This document shows positions 12,209 through 23,710 of a stretch of 64,000 nt of DNA, in pieces. Each line of letters begins with the position of its first letter. The first letter of the stretch is position 1. Made by a program: the position numbers and the translations under genes. The notes beneath the pieces are model-generated. The model was given only the letters and a program-made list of their open reading frames with translations. It had not been told where the DNA came from and searched no databases. Source of the stretch: Psilocybe azurescens (Eukaryota; Basidiomycota; Agaricomycetes; Agaricales; Agrocybaceae); NCBI GenBank assembly GCA_023853785.1, contig JAJIRX010000880.1, forward strand, positions 186,001-250,000, in the 5' to 3' direction.

Positions 12209-12898
12209 ATTTTGCTTCGTAGAGAGTCAGTAACGTTATTTGTCTTGATAAAAGGCTATGATTGCTGAGAAAAGACAGGATAGAGCGGTCTTCATGATTG
12301 ACTAGTCTTATAATGCCCAAGGATGGTGCAAAACAAAAACAAGGGGATCAGTTGACTAACCCTTACCTACGGAAGGAAGCGGCCCGTGTCTGCGCTCCAC
12401 GCCGAGCCGTCGAGCCGTCACGAAGACCTCAGGAGTCAGGAGTTGAAACCCGTTTTCTCGGGAAGATGACATATAAACTGAGGAATATCATGCAGGTTTA
12501 CGACTAAAAAAATCCAGACTATGATAGATCAAGACAAAAACCAAGATTTGTATTGTAATTTTTGGACTTGCTTCTAGTGCTCGAACCTGAATTACTTAGG
12601 CGCCCGGTGCGCCGTCCGAATTTGTGATCTTCCAGAGACTGGTGCTTTGGATTTGTCATCTATACAGTAAAAATTACATGGATCTGATCTGTACGTACTT
12701 TTTTTTGACCAAAATCACGAGAAGGAGATATCTATCTTCGTGATTCGAAACCTCGAGCTTCCCACAAACAATACTTAGGTGATTTCATAGCTTTTTTCAG
12801 TTTGGCAAGATAAATACCTAAAGGCTTAATGCATAATAGGTTGCAGTCAGTGGATCTTGTAAGAAATATTATCGTTCAAATGGATTTGCTATAGCTCC
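12209..12898. other. Intergenic stretch
   Basis: Upstream of the dehydratase and downstream of the TUP1-like fragment. No coding block recognised. Confidence 0.4.
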
Positions 12899-13510
12899 CT
12901 AGAGAAAAGTGGCATAGAAAATGAGCTTCTCATTCCGAGTGGAAGAAGCAGATTCATGAGACTCACACATTCTAACTCGGCGGTTATCACCTCCAGTGGG
13001 AAGGATATCATTTTGGGGGCTTACGGCAACGCTAATTACGGAGCTCTTATGCCCATAGAGCTTGCATTGCACCACACCGTTATTCGCATCCCAGAACTGC
13101 ACGCCACGGTCCTTAGAGCTTGACACCTGACCAGATACTAGAGATAATCAGCAGGGTTCGAAAGAGGTTTCAGCAGAATAGCAGTAAAGTAATAATCAAA
13201 CGCACCAGACTTTTTCCCCAGTCGTTTTATCGTATATTTGCACAGACTTGTTGCTGCTCGTAGCCAGATACTTCCTGTCACTGAGAGCCGAACACAGCAT
13301 ATCACATTGTGACCCGTAGCAAAGAAGTTAATACCATCATCATTGTTTTCAACAAACAAGAAAAAAACCGGCCTATCAAGCACTAACGTATGCAGAAGGC
13401 TTATATCCAACGTCTGGTTGGGATTATGCACCACGGACCAGTCCAAGTCTGATTTCTCCTGTTGAATTGAGCTCATGTATAGCAAGCTATTGATAGCAGT
13501 ACAAGGAAGA
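12899..13510 (-). pseudogene. Degenerate internal fragment of a TUP1-like WD40 gene
   Basis: Two blocks match the intact TUP1 about 4 kb away. The upstream block (around 13450-13200) reads DLDWSVVHNPNQTLDISLLHTLV, then after an intron-like gap NVICCVRLS and, in a shifted frame, KYLATSSNKSVQIYD. This is TUP1's first WD repeat with its intron at the same place. The downstream block (13130-12930) reads [30 protein letters not shown], matching TUP1's penultimate/last repeat, and ends in a decayed GGDNRRVRM. The middle WD repeats and the whole N-terminal region are missing, and a one-base shift lies near 13270-13282. Because the intron is kept, it arose by DNA duplication, not retroposition. Probably not functional. 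Confidence 0.75.
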
Positions 13511-14108
13511 AGAACAAAAACAAGAAATTTGGTTACTGGCGACAGCGCAACGTCACTTATAGTACCTGAGCCAATTATCGATGTCGTAACTTTGAAGAAC
13601 GGTTGCAATGCCGATGTGCTGTCTCATTAGATAGACTCGGAGCAACCATGGGACATGACGCAGCGCTCTATTCTGAGGTTCCCTACTCCCGAAGCAAGGC
13701 TGAACTGCCGCTATCCGGGTTCCATCTGGCTCCGTTCTCCCCAATAAATATCCTGAAAGTCGCTACTTAATTGTCACCGTTTTAATGCCTCAGGGCAGCA
13801 TGCGGCTCTGCCAGGTACGGTCTTGGTGCAATCTAAGAATGCATGAGCAAGCAAGTCGATTGAATTGAACGCTCAGATTGGACTTAAACTGCGGCGCTAG
13901 AGGAGCATCACTTAGTCATGTCAGGAATATACCAAGCTATACTGAAGCATTACCAAGAGTGCAGATATAATGGAACAAGCTCATATGTGCGTTTTAAGCC
14001 GATACACTCCGTCTGAACTGAAGACGGCAGTGCAAAAACGTTCATTACCCAAGTCTAACTTCTGAGCCGGTACAATTCAGAACCAGTGTCGTCCAATAAT
14101 TCAGTCTT

Positions 14109-14984
14109 TTACCAGTTGCGGTATCGCCTTCCAAGCGGCCTCTTCTTGGGATTGAAGGCCCCTGTGGCTGGTGCAACGTTCGCAGCTATAATTAAGGTGA
14201 TTATTAGAATCGATTTTGAAATGGTGCTTTAGGACATACCGGCGTGGTCTGCCTGTTTGGTGTTCTTCGGAGGCTGGAGATTGTCATAAAGACCTGGTGC
14301 AGGTACCTTCCCTGGGGGCGGAAGATCATCTTAAAGTCCCTGCGTCGGGGTCTCATTCTTCTCTGCAGAACCTTCAACCTTCTGCTTTCTTCCTATGACT
14401 GGCGCAGTGTCCGCCGCCGCATTCGCAGCAATAGAATGTTTGTCAATGAACACGATGCAGCTCAATTGTGTAACATGATTAAAGAACACATCAATATGGC
14501 TCTGAAGACTTTGCAAGTGCTCCGGAGATGTCTGTTGCGGAAGCCCTCCATCACTCCTCAATCTCTTAACGTCTTTCAGGCGTATCTGCTTGGGGTTCCC
14601 CGCATCAATAGAATGGTTAGGTCTATCGTCATCAGGGAAACCGAACTTTGACGCAGGCTCGATGTGCTTAGTGCCGGGGACACTGTGGCCAACTTGTGCG
14701 ATGCTCAGAACGTGTGCGTCATCATGCGCCAGGACGACAGCGGGATGAGGTTTGTCCGGGACCGGGTTTATCTTATCAGGCGTACCGAGGAAATCCCTTG
14801 ACTTGACGATGACAACATCGCCAGGGTTTGCAGTTGGAGGTGGCTTAGCAGCAGCGCTCACAGGAGGAGCCTGAGGCTTTACAGCAACGGGTGGATGGGC
14901 TGGCTGATCTTTCCCTGGAACTGGAGCGGCGAAAGCTGAGCTGGCAAGGAAGATGACAACAGAAAAGAGGAGACTTAAGCCCAT
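14109..14984 (-). CDS. Secreted proline-rich family, member A (interrupted by a nonsense codon)
   Basis: Starts at 14984 with signal peptide MGLSLLFSVVIFLASSAFA and mature start APVPGKD. An Ala/Pro linker is followed by the family core NPGDVVIVKSRDFLGTP, KPHPAVVLAHDDAHVLSIAQ and GHSVPGTKH, then the helix-like SPEHLQSLQSHID. Relative to members B and C the intron after HID lacks its AG acceptor (ATTG where C has ATAG, near 14430) but reads through in frame. The reading then meets KQKVEG and stops at TAA (14331-14333), exactly where B and C have the Tyr of GLYxxLPPPK. Beyond the stop the frame continues through LPPPGK, GLYDNLQPPK and, after another intron, NPKKRPLGRRYRNW to 14109. So the C-terminal repeats and basic tail are still present but cut off. 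Divergent from member B. Confidence 0.72.
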
Positions 14985-15094
14985 GATGTTGATGGATGTA
15001 TCAGACGAATATCTAGGCCCTGTGTCAAAATCATTGAGTAAAGATATTACAGCTGGAATCACGTAGGAAAGTAAATAAATGAATTGCTTGGACT

Positions 15095-15195
15095 TCTATT
15101 GAGCACGGCTCAGAAGGAGTGAGTGTGATGGAGTGAACGCGTCAAGAGACTAGCCCTTGTAAAATTAACCAACTCTTCGTCTTGCTTTTATATGT
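15095..15195 (-). promoter_or_regulatory. Proximal promoter of secreted member A, conserved with B and C
   Basis: On the minus strand: ATATAAAAGCAAGAC (TATA-like, 15179-15193), then GGGCTAGTCTCTTGA, then ACTCCTTCTGAGC and CAATAGAAGTCC before the coding start. Member C has the same order and near-identical words at 43726-43833; member B has a shorter version at 15854-15955. Conservation outside coding DNA suggests shared regulation. Confidence 0.6.
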
Positions 15196-15849
15196 GAATC
15201 GCTGTTTTATTACGCAGGAGTAGCCTGGGTAAGAAACGGATCAGCCAAATGTCATGACTGACACATTGTGGCACCGTTTGCCATTTTATGAATCACGGAT
15301 AATCAGTAGTCTAATTTCATATTATTACAGAAATAATGCGGTTTGGATTTTGGAGGCCGCTAATCTTCTATGCCGTGTTTGGCGGTTCCGTTTTGAGGGT
15401 ATATGGAGTTGCCGGAGCTATTGGCGCCTGTTTTCAAGTTAGCGCCCGGAGCTTCTGCGATAAAATCTATTAATGGAAGGGCTTCTTGTTCGAGAATAGC
15501 AATTTTGCTAGTGGTACAAGACGAAGTCCAATATATTATTACTTGCAAAAATTCATAAGTGGGAGTATACCAATACGAGCACATGGTGTATGCGTCTTCT
15601 TCGCAGATCGGTAAAGCGTACCGGTTATCGAGTGGTCCGAAGATGGGTGTGCGGGAGACTTGAAGCAGGAACCAAGCAGGAACAGTGTCATTTTCTTGTT
15701 TCTGGAGCTTGTTCCGGGATTGCAAGTGACTTTCTAAAAATATAACTAAAAATTCTCCGTGATGGCTTGCGGAAAATGTTTATTCGGATTTATGCATATC
15801 AACGAACAACACAACATTTTCCTTTCACCTGCATACTGAAACGCCCAAT

Positions 15850-15960
15850 CTTGTATAAAGGCGAGGCCCAAGATGTAGCCAATCTCTCCAGAGCTGGTCT
15901 CTTCACTCAGCTACACCCATCCAACTTCCATTGAGCTGTGCTCGCTAGAAGTCAAACTCA
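15850..15960 (+). promoter_or_regulatory. Proximal promoter of secreted member B
   Basis: TATAAAG at 15854-15860, then GAGCTGGTCTCTTCACTC and CATTGAGCTGTGCTCGCTAGAAGTC. The GGTCTCTT and TAGAAGTC words and their spacing match the upstream regions of members A and C. Confidence 0.55.
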
Positions 15961-16064
15961 ACTAGCTTTACTCCACCTCAGTATGTCGCTTCAATCTTGA
16001 AAGAAAACTTTCGCTCAATGCTAACATCTCGCCCAGATACTCACCTGATATTTTAATTGCTACG

Positions 16065-16970
16065 ATGCATTTCAGCCTCCTCGTTATTGTCTGCGCCCTC
16101 GCCAGCTCAGCTTTCGCCGCTCCAGTCCTAGGCGGAAAAGATAAAGCACCCGCTGCTGCAAAGCCTCCCCCTCCCCCTGCAAATCCCGGCGATATCGTCA
16201 TGGTCCAGTCAAAAACTTTCTCGGCCCACCTAACAAGGAAAGCACCGCACCGAATAAGCCGCATCCCGCCGTCGTTGTCGCACACGACGCAGGCCACGTT
16301 GTTAGCGTCGCACAGATTGGACATACAATTCCCGGCAGGTACCAGCTTTTGCCCGCATCGCAGTTCGGTATCCCTGAGCACGATCCGAGCAAACCTTCAC
16401 TTATCGATCTGGGTCCGCCGAACCAGGTGCACCAGATGCATTTGAAGGGCTTGAAAGACCAGCCCGCTGGTCCCCATTCACTCCCTGCTAAAATACGTCC
16501 CGATCACCTAGAGAGCCTCCAGAATCATATTGGTATGGGCTACAATAATATAGCATAAGAAAAGTACATGACCGTTGACTTTTTGTTAGCTGCGAACGTG
16601 GCAGACCACGCTGCCGCCTCCAAGCCGGAGAAAAAGCAAAAGGTGGAAGAGAAAGCCAAGCCGGGCCCGCCGCCTAGTCTCCCGCCTCCTCAGAGCGGCC
16701 CAGCGCAGCAGAAAGACAAGCAGCCTGCCCCGGCGCAGGGACTCTACGATGATCTCCCGCCCCCGAAGAAAGCACCTGCAGCTGGTCTTTACGACGATCT
16801 CCCGCCTCCGAAGAACCAAAACCGGCAGATCACGCTGGTATGTACTCAAATGCCATTTAAAATCGAGTTTAACAAATAATCAACATTTCACAGGTGCCAA
16901 CGCCCCACCAGCTGCAGGTCCCTCCGGTTCCAAGAAGAGACCGCTTGAAAGGCGATACCGTAACTGGTAA
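16065..16970 (+). CDS. Secreted proline-rich family, member B (two one-base frame breaks)
   Basis: Signal peptide MHFSLLVIVCALASSAFA, then APVLGGKDKAP and a Pro-rich linker. Core: NPGDIVMVQSK, then in the next frame FLGPPNKE, NKPHPAVVVAHDAGHVVSVAQIGHTIPG and PASQFGIPEHDPSKPS, ending in RPDHLESLQNHIG. The shift lies at the A-run 16211-16215 (one base missing against members A and C). A short intron follows, then an exon from about 16591 with KPEKKQKVEE, two repeats of GLYDDLPPPK and an intron at 16840. The last exon encodes SGSKKRPLERRYRNW to 16970. A second one-base loss at the A-run 16818-16821 is needed to connect to that tail. Family unknown; extracellular or effector-like role is an inference from the signal peptide. 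Basic motifs resemble nuclear-localisation signals. Confidence 0.72.
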
Positions 16971-17350
16971 AAGATTGGATTAGTAGACACTGGCTTTGAA
17001 ATAATTGTATAGAAGTTACTTGGGTAATGAATAGTCTGAAATCTTATCTGTTTCAATAAGTTGACGACACCGTTTATCATTTGCGATACGACCTTCCTTC
17101 TTGATTGCTTTAAACCCAACTGAGCCGTCAAACATTAGCCGTTGGCCTTCTGCTCAGCATTGGCACAAAAAAGATCATGAAAGTAAGAAAGAAACGCATG
17201 GAATTGATTTTTTTCGTAATCAAATCAAACAAGCAAGCAAGGTCACAAGCAAACAAGAAAAAAAGTGATTGAGATAGCAAACAAGTCAAAAAAAAGAAAA
17301 AGAAAAAGAGAATAGCAGAAAAGGAGAAGAAAAGACGAGGGGTGCTGGGA

Positions 17351-17387
17351 TAGATACGATACGATACGATACGTAAGTAAGTAAGTA
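17351..17387. repeat. Microsatellite: (GATAC)n followed by (GTAA)n
   Basis: Tandem GATAC units run directly into GTAAGTAAGTAAG, downstream of TUP1's stop codon. Simple repeat in a purine-rich 3' region. Confidence 0.8.
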
Positions 17388-17824
17388 GACGAGACTCTGT
17401 GTGTATGGGTGCGGGTTGCCGATGCGTGTACGAGAGGTTCTTTTGAGAGGAGGAAACAAAAACCAAAAAAAAATCCTTGGCGCGTGACTTGGGCGGAAAG
17501 CAAGAAAGAGAAAGGGGAATAAGTGGTGGGTGAGTCTCGTCTGTCGTCTGTCATCTGTCGACTCTCGCGTCGCGATGCGGATGGGAGCTGTGGTTTTTCG
17601 TTTGCGAGTGACGTTGCGTTGCTTGGAGATTAGTTCGGTCGAGAATGATGTGAGGGAGGGTAACGACGAGCGCGGGGGCGAGCGCGAGCGATGATAATGA
17701 TGTTGAGGAGGACGAGGCGCGGACGAGCGGGAGAAGAAAGAAGAATAAGGATGGGAAACAACGGGATATAAAACAGCGAAGAAGCAAAAGAAGAAAGACG
17801 AAACCAAAAAAAAAAAAACAACAT

Positions 17825-20800
17825 TCACGCAATCGTGCTGTAGCTCCATATCCTCGCCTGCCAGTCGCCGCTGCCCGTCGCGAGCCAGTTGCCCGCGGGG
17901 CTGAGGTCGATGCTGATGACCGAGTTCTTGTGGCCCTGAAGCATGCACTGCACGACCGCGTTGTGCGCGTCCCAGAACTGCACCCCGCGGTCCTTGGACC
18001 CGGACACGACCCACTGCCCGTCGTGCGACACCGCGACGGAGAGCACGTAGTCCTTGTGGCCCGTGAAGTTCATCGTGCACGCGCTCGAGCCCGCGCCGCC
18101 CGCCGAGGAGGACGGCGCGGAGGTCGATGAAGCGGAGGATGCGCCCGCGGCGCTGGGGTGGTGGGCACGACCGCGCCGGGCGCGGGCTTCTCGTCCTTCC
18201 GCGCGCTGCCGGGCGACGCGCCGCCGTCCTTCCTGCTGAGCGGCTTGCCGAGCGCGCTGACGTCCCAGTACTTGAGCGTCTTGTCGAGGCTGCCGCTGAC
18301 GAGGCCCTTGCCGTCCGGCGTGAACGCGACGCTGTACACGCTGTCCCTGTGGCCCCGGAGCCGCTCGACGAGGACGCCGGTCGCCACGTCCCAGATGCGC
18401 ACGACGGTGTCGAGGCTGCCCGCGGCGACCCAGCGCCCGTCGGGGGAGATCGCGACGGACGTGACACCCGCGTCGTTGTTGAGCGAGTCCGGGTCGTTGA
18501 TGGTGAGCACCTTCGAGGATCCGTCGTGCATGTCCCAGATGCGCGCGGTCTTGTCGCCCGACCCGGAGACGATGAGCCGCCCGTCGTGTGAGAAGTCGAG
18601 CGAGTAGATCTCCTGCTGGTGCCCGTCGAACACGTTGCGGATCCGCTTTTTGGCGATGTCCCATATCTGTGGGTTTGTGTTAGATTGGGTTATTATTGAA
18701 GGTGTTGGGTGAGACGACGTACTCTGATCTGTTTATCCTCTGCACCTGTCGCCAGGAATTTACCATCCGGACTGAAGCATACACTGCGAATGTATAGATC
18801 GCCTGATTTTCCAGCAGCATCGTCTATCAGCACACTAGGTATCCGAAAAGTCGACAAAGCGAAAGAGAGAGAGAGTACAAGCACAAGATCAGAAAGGAAT
18901 GACAAACGAAATAAACCAAAATACTACGCACCAGGTCTTAAGCCCTGTTTTCGTATCATAAATCTGCGCTGTCCTATTACACCCTGTCGCAAGATACTTT
19001 CCGTCCGCCGAGAACCGCACACAACACACCACACTATTAAAAGGCAGAGCACAGTCGTCAGTAAAGGAAATGGATACATAAAAATACAAACAAACGCACC
19101 TCTCATGCATAAGCGTATGCACCAGCGTAACATCCAGCACCCGCTTCACCTTCGGATTCGGGTTGAACACCGCGAACCAGTCCGAGCCCTCCTTCTTCAT
19201 GTCAGGCGGCACGTTATGGATGTCCAGGTCGTCCGGGAAGCTCAGGCTGCCTGCTCCTGCGCCAGCACCACCTCCGACGACCGCACCGGCGCCGCTGGAG
19301 CCAGGGATGAGCCCCAGCGAGTTGTCGATGCCAGGGTACGCTGGGCCCCCTGGCCCGCCCTGCGCCTGTCCGGGCCCAGCACCAGGGTGTCCGGAGGGTA
19401 CACCGCCGCCTGGTGCAGGCCCACCGACGCCAGGATGCATCTGCAGCCCGACGGCGGACGAGGACGACCCCGCGCTCGGGGGCGGCGGCAGCTTGGGCGT
19501 GTGGCCGGGGCTGAAGTGGTCCTTGATCCTGTTCTCCGTCTTGAGCCGCTTGGGGTCGCGCGGGTTCGGGTCACGCGGGTCGCCAGCGCGCTCGCGCTCG
19601 CGCTGATCGAGCACCATCCGGTTGTCGCCGCCGCGCTCTCGTTCTCTCTCTCTTTCGCGTTCCCTCTCGCGCAGCTCGCGCTCGCCTCTATCGCGCTCGC
19701 CTGGCCCGCCCATGCGGATATCGCGCTCAGAGAGCGACATCCCCCTCTCCCGCTCGCGCTCGATGCCCACCATGCCCATGCCAATCTCGCCCCTGCCATC
19801 CATGATGCCCCGCTCCCCCGCATCCTCTCCCGCTCCCTAATCTCCCTCTCCCGCATCTCCCGCTCCCTCAGATCCCGCTCTCGCAACTCCCGATCCCGCT
19901 CGCGCTCCCTGCCATCGCGACTGTAGTACGGCTCGCCGTACATGCCCACTGGCGCTGCGCCGCCCAACAGCCCGCCAGGGCCCATCGTCGCCTGCCCTCC
20001 CGGGCCGACTACCGGACCCTGCCCCTGCTGTCCCGGACCGCCGGGACCAGACCCGGGACCAGGCCCCTGTCCAAGTGGGGGACCACCGCCAATGCCGTTT
20101 CCATTGAGGATCCCGCCGGGCCCTGAGCTGGACGCGAGCGACGCGATGCCCTGCAGCGCGCCTGAGCCGGATGCTGATGAGGGTCCTGCACCACCGCCAG
20201 ATGAGGAGTTGGCGGCTGCGACTGAGGCGGATGCTGATGCAGCAGCAGCAGCAGCGGCTGCGCGGCCTTCTGCGCGGGCGCGGGCGACTTCCTCTTCGTA
20301 GTGCTGGCGGATCTTGCCGTGTTGCGATTCGAGGTCGTACAGGGACTGGCGGATGATGTTGAGTTCGTTAACTTGTGAGGCGACTGTAATGTAGTGTGTT
20401 AGTTGGGTGTATGAACAAGAAAGAAAGGACACTCACTCTTCGTCTCATATTCGTCCCTCTGCGCTCTAACGGCCGCCATCTCCTGGCTCAGCATCTCAAA
20501 CTCGGTCCTGATCGCATCGAGCGGCTCGTCCAACCTTGACCGCGGCACACCCCCTCCCGCTCCTCCTGCACCTACTCCCGGTGCGATCCCACCCGCGCCG
20601 CCCGGCCCAATGCCCACACCACTCAGCGCGGGGTGATGCCCCGGAACAACGCCGACATTGACCCCGCCAATGACGTTCGCAGCGCCCACGGGCACCCCGC
20701 CGCCGCCGATCACAGGGACGCCCGCTGGACCACCGGGTCCGCTCCCAGGCCCCCAGGCCCGCCGATGATCGCGCGATCACGCAGGCTCTCCCGCTCGCGC

Positions 20801-22554
20801 TCTCTCACGATCATCTCGCGTTCGCGTTCACGCTCACGCTCCCTCTCGCGCTGGCCCTCCCTTTCGCGTTCGCGCTGCGACTCGCGCACGAGCTCCCGCT
20901 CGCCCCTGTCCCCTCGCTCCGCTCCTCTCCCACCGGGCACGTTGATCCCACCGGGCCCTGAGCCCACGCCCACGCCGCCGATGTTGATCCCGCCCACACC
21001 CACGCCCACAGGGCCGAGAGGGACAGAGCCGCCCACGCCGACGACGCCCGCCATCTCCCGTTCTCGCTCCCTCTGGCTCAGCAGCAGCTCGCGCTCGCGC
21101 TCCCTATCGCGCCCCCGACAAGGCCGAGCTCGCGCTGGTCGAGCCGCTCCCTCTCGCGCGGGTCCCGCTCGCGTTCGCGGACGGCGAGCTCCCTCTCGCG
21201 CTCGCGCTGGTCGCGGTCCCTGTCCCGATCCCGCCCTACGAGCTCGCGTTCTCTGCCGACGAGTTCCCTCTCCCGCTCCCGGTCTCGCTCCCTGTCTCTA
21301 TCTCGCCCACCTAGCTCTCGCTCTCTTTCCCGCTCCCTCTCGCGCTCCCTATCCCTATCCCGGTCCCTGCCACCCATCTCCCTCTCCCTCTCCCTCTGAT
21401 CGACCATCATCGGCACGCCCATGCCCATGCCCGGTCCCCCTTGTTGTTGCTGTTGCTGCTGTTGTTGTTGTGGGGGCCCTTGCTGGTGCTGTGGACCGGG
21501 GGCGGCACCTGGGTTGGGCGTCGCATTGGGATTTTGGCCTGGGTTCTGGCTCTGCGACCCCGGTGGGCCGCCCGGGCCTGGGGGGCCTGTTGGCTGTAGT
21601 GTGCGGTGCTATTTATGTTGAGAAGAGGAATAGGGTTGGTTAGTTCATGATATGACGTTTGAATGAATGTTTGAATGAATTAATGAATAAAGAGGAGGGT
21701 TGGTTGAACGCAAAAAGAAATAAACAAGGAAAGCAAGGTTTGAAAATAGGTAAGAAAAAAGATGAGACGCGGTGAATTTAGGAATTTGGGGCACGGACAT
21801 GCGCGGAGACATAACATAACACGTCGCCGCACGAGCCACGAGCACAAACAAGCACGGGATCCCATCCATCCATATACGCATTCTCCTCCGCGACAGGCAA
21901 CCAGAGCGGAAGGAAGGACGGAATTACGGAAGTACGAAGGAAGAGAAAGAACCCGAGTGAAATGAAGGAAACGAGGGAAGCAGAAGAAGAGAGTGTGAAA
22001 GAAGCGGGTTCGGAAGCAGAAGCGGAAGAGGCTTAGCGTTCTTTCTCGCTCTCGCAGCAGCAGCGTGCGCAGTGGGGCGAGTCATAGGCAAAACCCTGAA
22101 GAGGTAGAACCAGGCAGACAGCGCACGACCCGATGGCCGAGGAACATTGGCGTTGGGCTTTGGGCGCTGTTTTGTTTTTGGCCGTTTTGGTTCTTCTATC
22201 CATCCATCAATCCATCCTATCCAATCTTATCCAGGGCTGTGCATCGCACGACCCCGTGAGGGGTGTGCGAGGTGTATGTATGCATGAGCGTATGATGTAG
22301 GATGGTGCGCCGGGATGGGGGTGGCGATGATGAGGGATAGCAGGCATATCGTCATCGTCATCGATGTTCGTGTTGATGTTGATATTGCAGATGCGTCCAA
22401 TAGAAATATTCGAATAACGCGAAAAAAAAATATACAAGAACGAGAAACAGAGACGAAGAATAAAAGAAGTCCTCGTCTCCAACACCAACACAAAAAAGTG
22501 GGGAAAGAAAGCTAAAAAGAAGAGACAGCTCACGTTGTATATCTGCGCGGACAT
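17825..22554 (-). CDS. TUP1: TUP1, general transcriptional co-repressor (WD40), with long Arg-Glu-rich N-terminal extension
   Basis: Subunit of the Tup1-Cyc8(Ssn6) co-repressor. It starts MSAQIYN at 22554, then a very long intron (about 22533-21610). Next come [14 protein letters not shown], a poly-Gln tract, a long run of RE/RD dipeptides, a Gly-rich stretch and a second RE run. The Tup_N tetramerisation helix follows ([55 protein letters not shown]), then Ala/Gly/Pro linkers and a third RE run. [19 protein letters not shown] leads into seven WD repeats ending [18 protein letters not shown] at 17825. Four one-base losses must be assumed to keep the frame, all in C/G runs: 21112-21116, 20750-20754, 19815-19819 and 18155-18158. 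On both sides of each the other frame is clearly TUP1-like, so errors in the sequence are likelier than a dead gene. Confidence 0.92.
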
Positions 22555-23682
22555 GACTATGGCTCTGGCCCGCTAATCTCGTCGCTTATGCGCCCAAATC
22601 TCAGCTTGTTCTGTTGTCAATTCGAATTCGGTGCGTGTGTATGTTGTGCGTTCGGCTGGTTGGTGTGGCTTGCGGTTGCGCTAGTGTGGATGGGTGGATG
22701 TACTTGTAGAAAGAATACCCGCCGGCTCTATGGTTGATCGAGCACCTCGCACCTCGCTGCTGCTGCTGCGTGTGCCAGTATCGAACGGCCTGCTTTGAGG
22801 CTGGGTGGTGTTTAATAGTAGAATGTGGGGAGGAGAAAGAGGGATTTCGATGGTGGACTGTATGGTATGCGTGGGTGTCAAGAGCAACAAACGACGTCGC
22901 GGGAAATGCGGCACCCCCCCGAACAGAAGCGGTGCACGTGTCTGTCTTGCGAACCCAGATGCGATGGCTCCTGTCAGCGTTCAATAAACGTCCACACACG
23001 TCTGTCTGATCCCTGACTCGAATCAAATCAAATATCTATCACAATGCGAACGCACTACGTTATGCTGCGGTGACGTGGATGTTGGGTAGTCACGGCCAGC
23101 GGCTTGTTCTTTTTGATTACGCCTAATTCAAAAATAATAATAATCGCCGCTGTTCACTGCGCAACTGCCGCACTCGTGTGCAGGATTAAAGTCGGAGAAG
23201 GGTGGCAAGGTACGCAGTCCAAGTTAGCCTGACAGGGAGCGGAAAAGGAGGGTGATTGGATGGAGGGCAGGGCCCTTTTATACCAAAGTATGTGTGTGTG
23301 TTACTGTATGTATTGTATTATTGCCACCCTCGTCCTTCCGAGTCCCCAGGCTCAGCAATCAATTTCAGTGCTTCTTCTTCTTCTCGAATCATGTTCTTCT
23401 CCGTAAAGACAAGCGTGTATTGAAACATCTCCCCATGTCCTCTTACATATGATATGTAGATCGGTACTTTATATAACTATACATATTTAGGCTTCTCCAA
23501 CTTCCTTCTTTTCAGAATGCATCATCATCATCGTCGCATCGATCCACTCTCCTTCCTTTGTTCCCTTGTCTTCCGATTGCCAAATCCAGCCCTACTAGCC
23601 GGGACTAATCCGACCCCCAATTTCCCATCCACGACCCGTGCGTCTGGCTGGCTGGCGCTGGCATCTACCCCATTTCATCCCA

Positions 23683-23710
23683 CATCCATCTCCATCTCCA
23701 TCTCCATCTG
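23683..23710. repeat. Tandem CATCTC hexamer repeat
   Basis: Four near-perfect copies of a 6-bp unit (CATCTC) seen directly. Confidence 0.75.

Noticed and set aside
16340..16370. Possible mini-intron (GTACCAG...CGCAG) in secreted member B
   Set aside because: Too short, and the read-through frame (PASQFGIPEHD) matches member A (PASKFGFPDDD).
17130..18467. Long minus-strand frames with Ser/Phe- and Arg/Pro-rich text
   Set aside because: They overlap TUP1's WD40 exon in another frame or its purine-rich 3' region; the WD40 frame is clearly the coding one.
18709..21643. Long plus-strand frames full of Ser-Arg repeats that look like SR proteins
   Set aside because: They are the antisense of TUP1's RE/RD codons (GAGCGC read backwards gives Ser-Arg); TUP1 is supported by homology.
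22207..23026. Minus- and plus-strand frames upstream of TUP1
   Set aside because: Microsatellite-driven, mutually overlapping, no splice logic or known domain.
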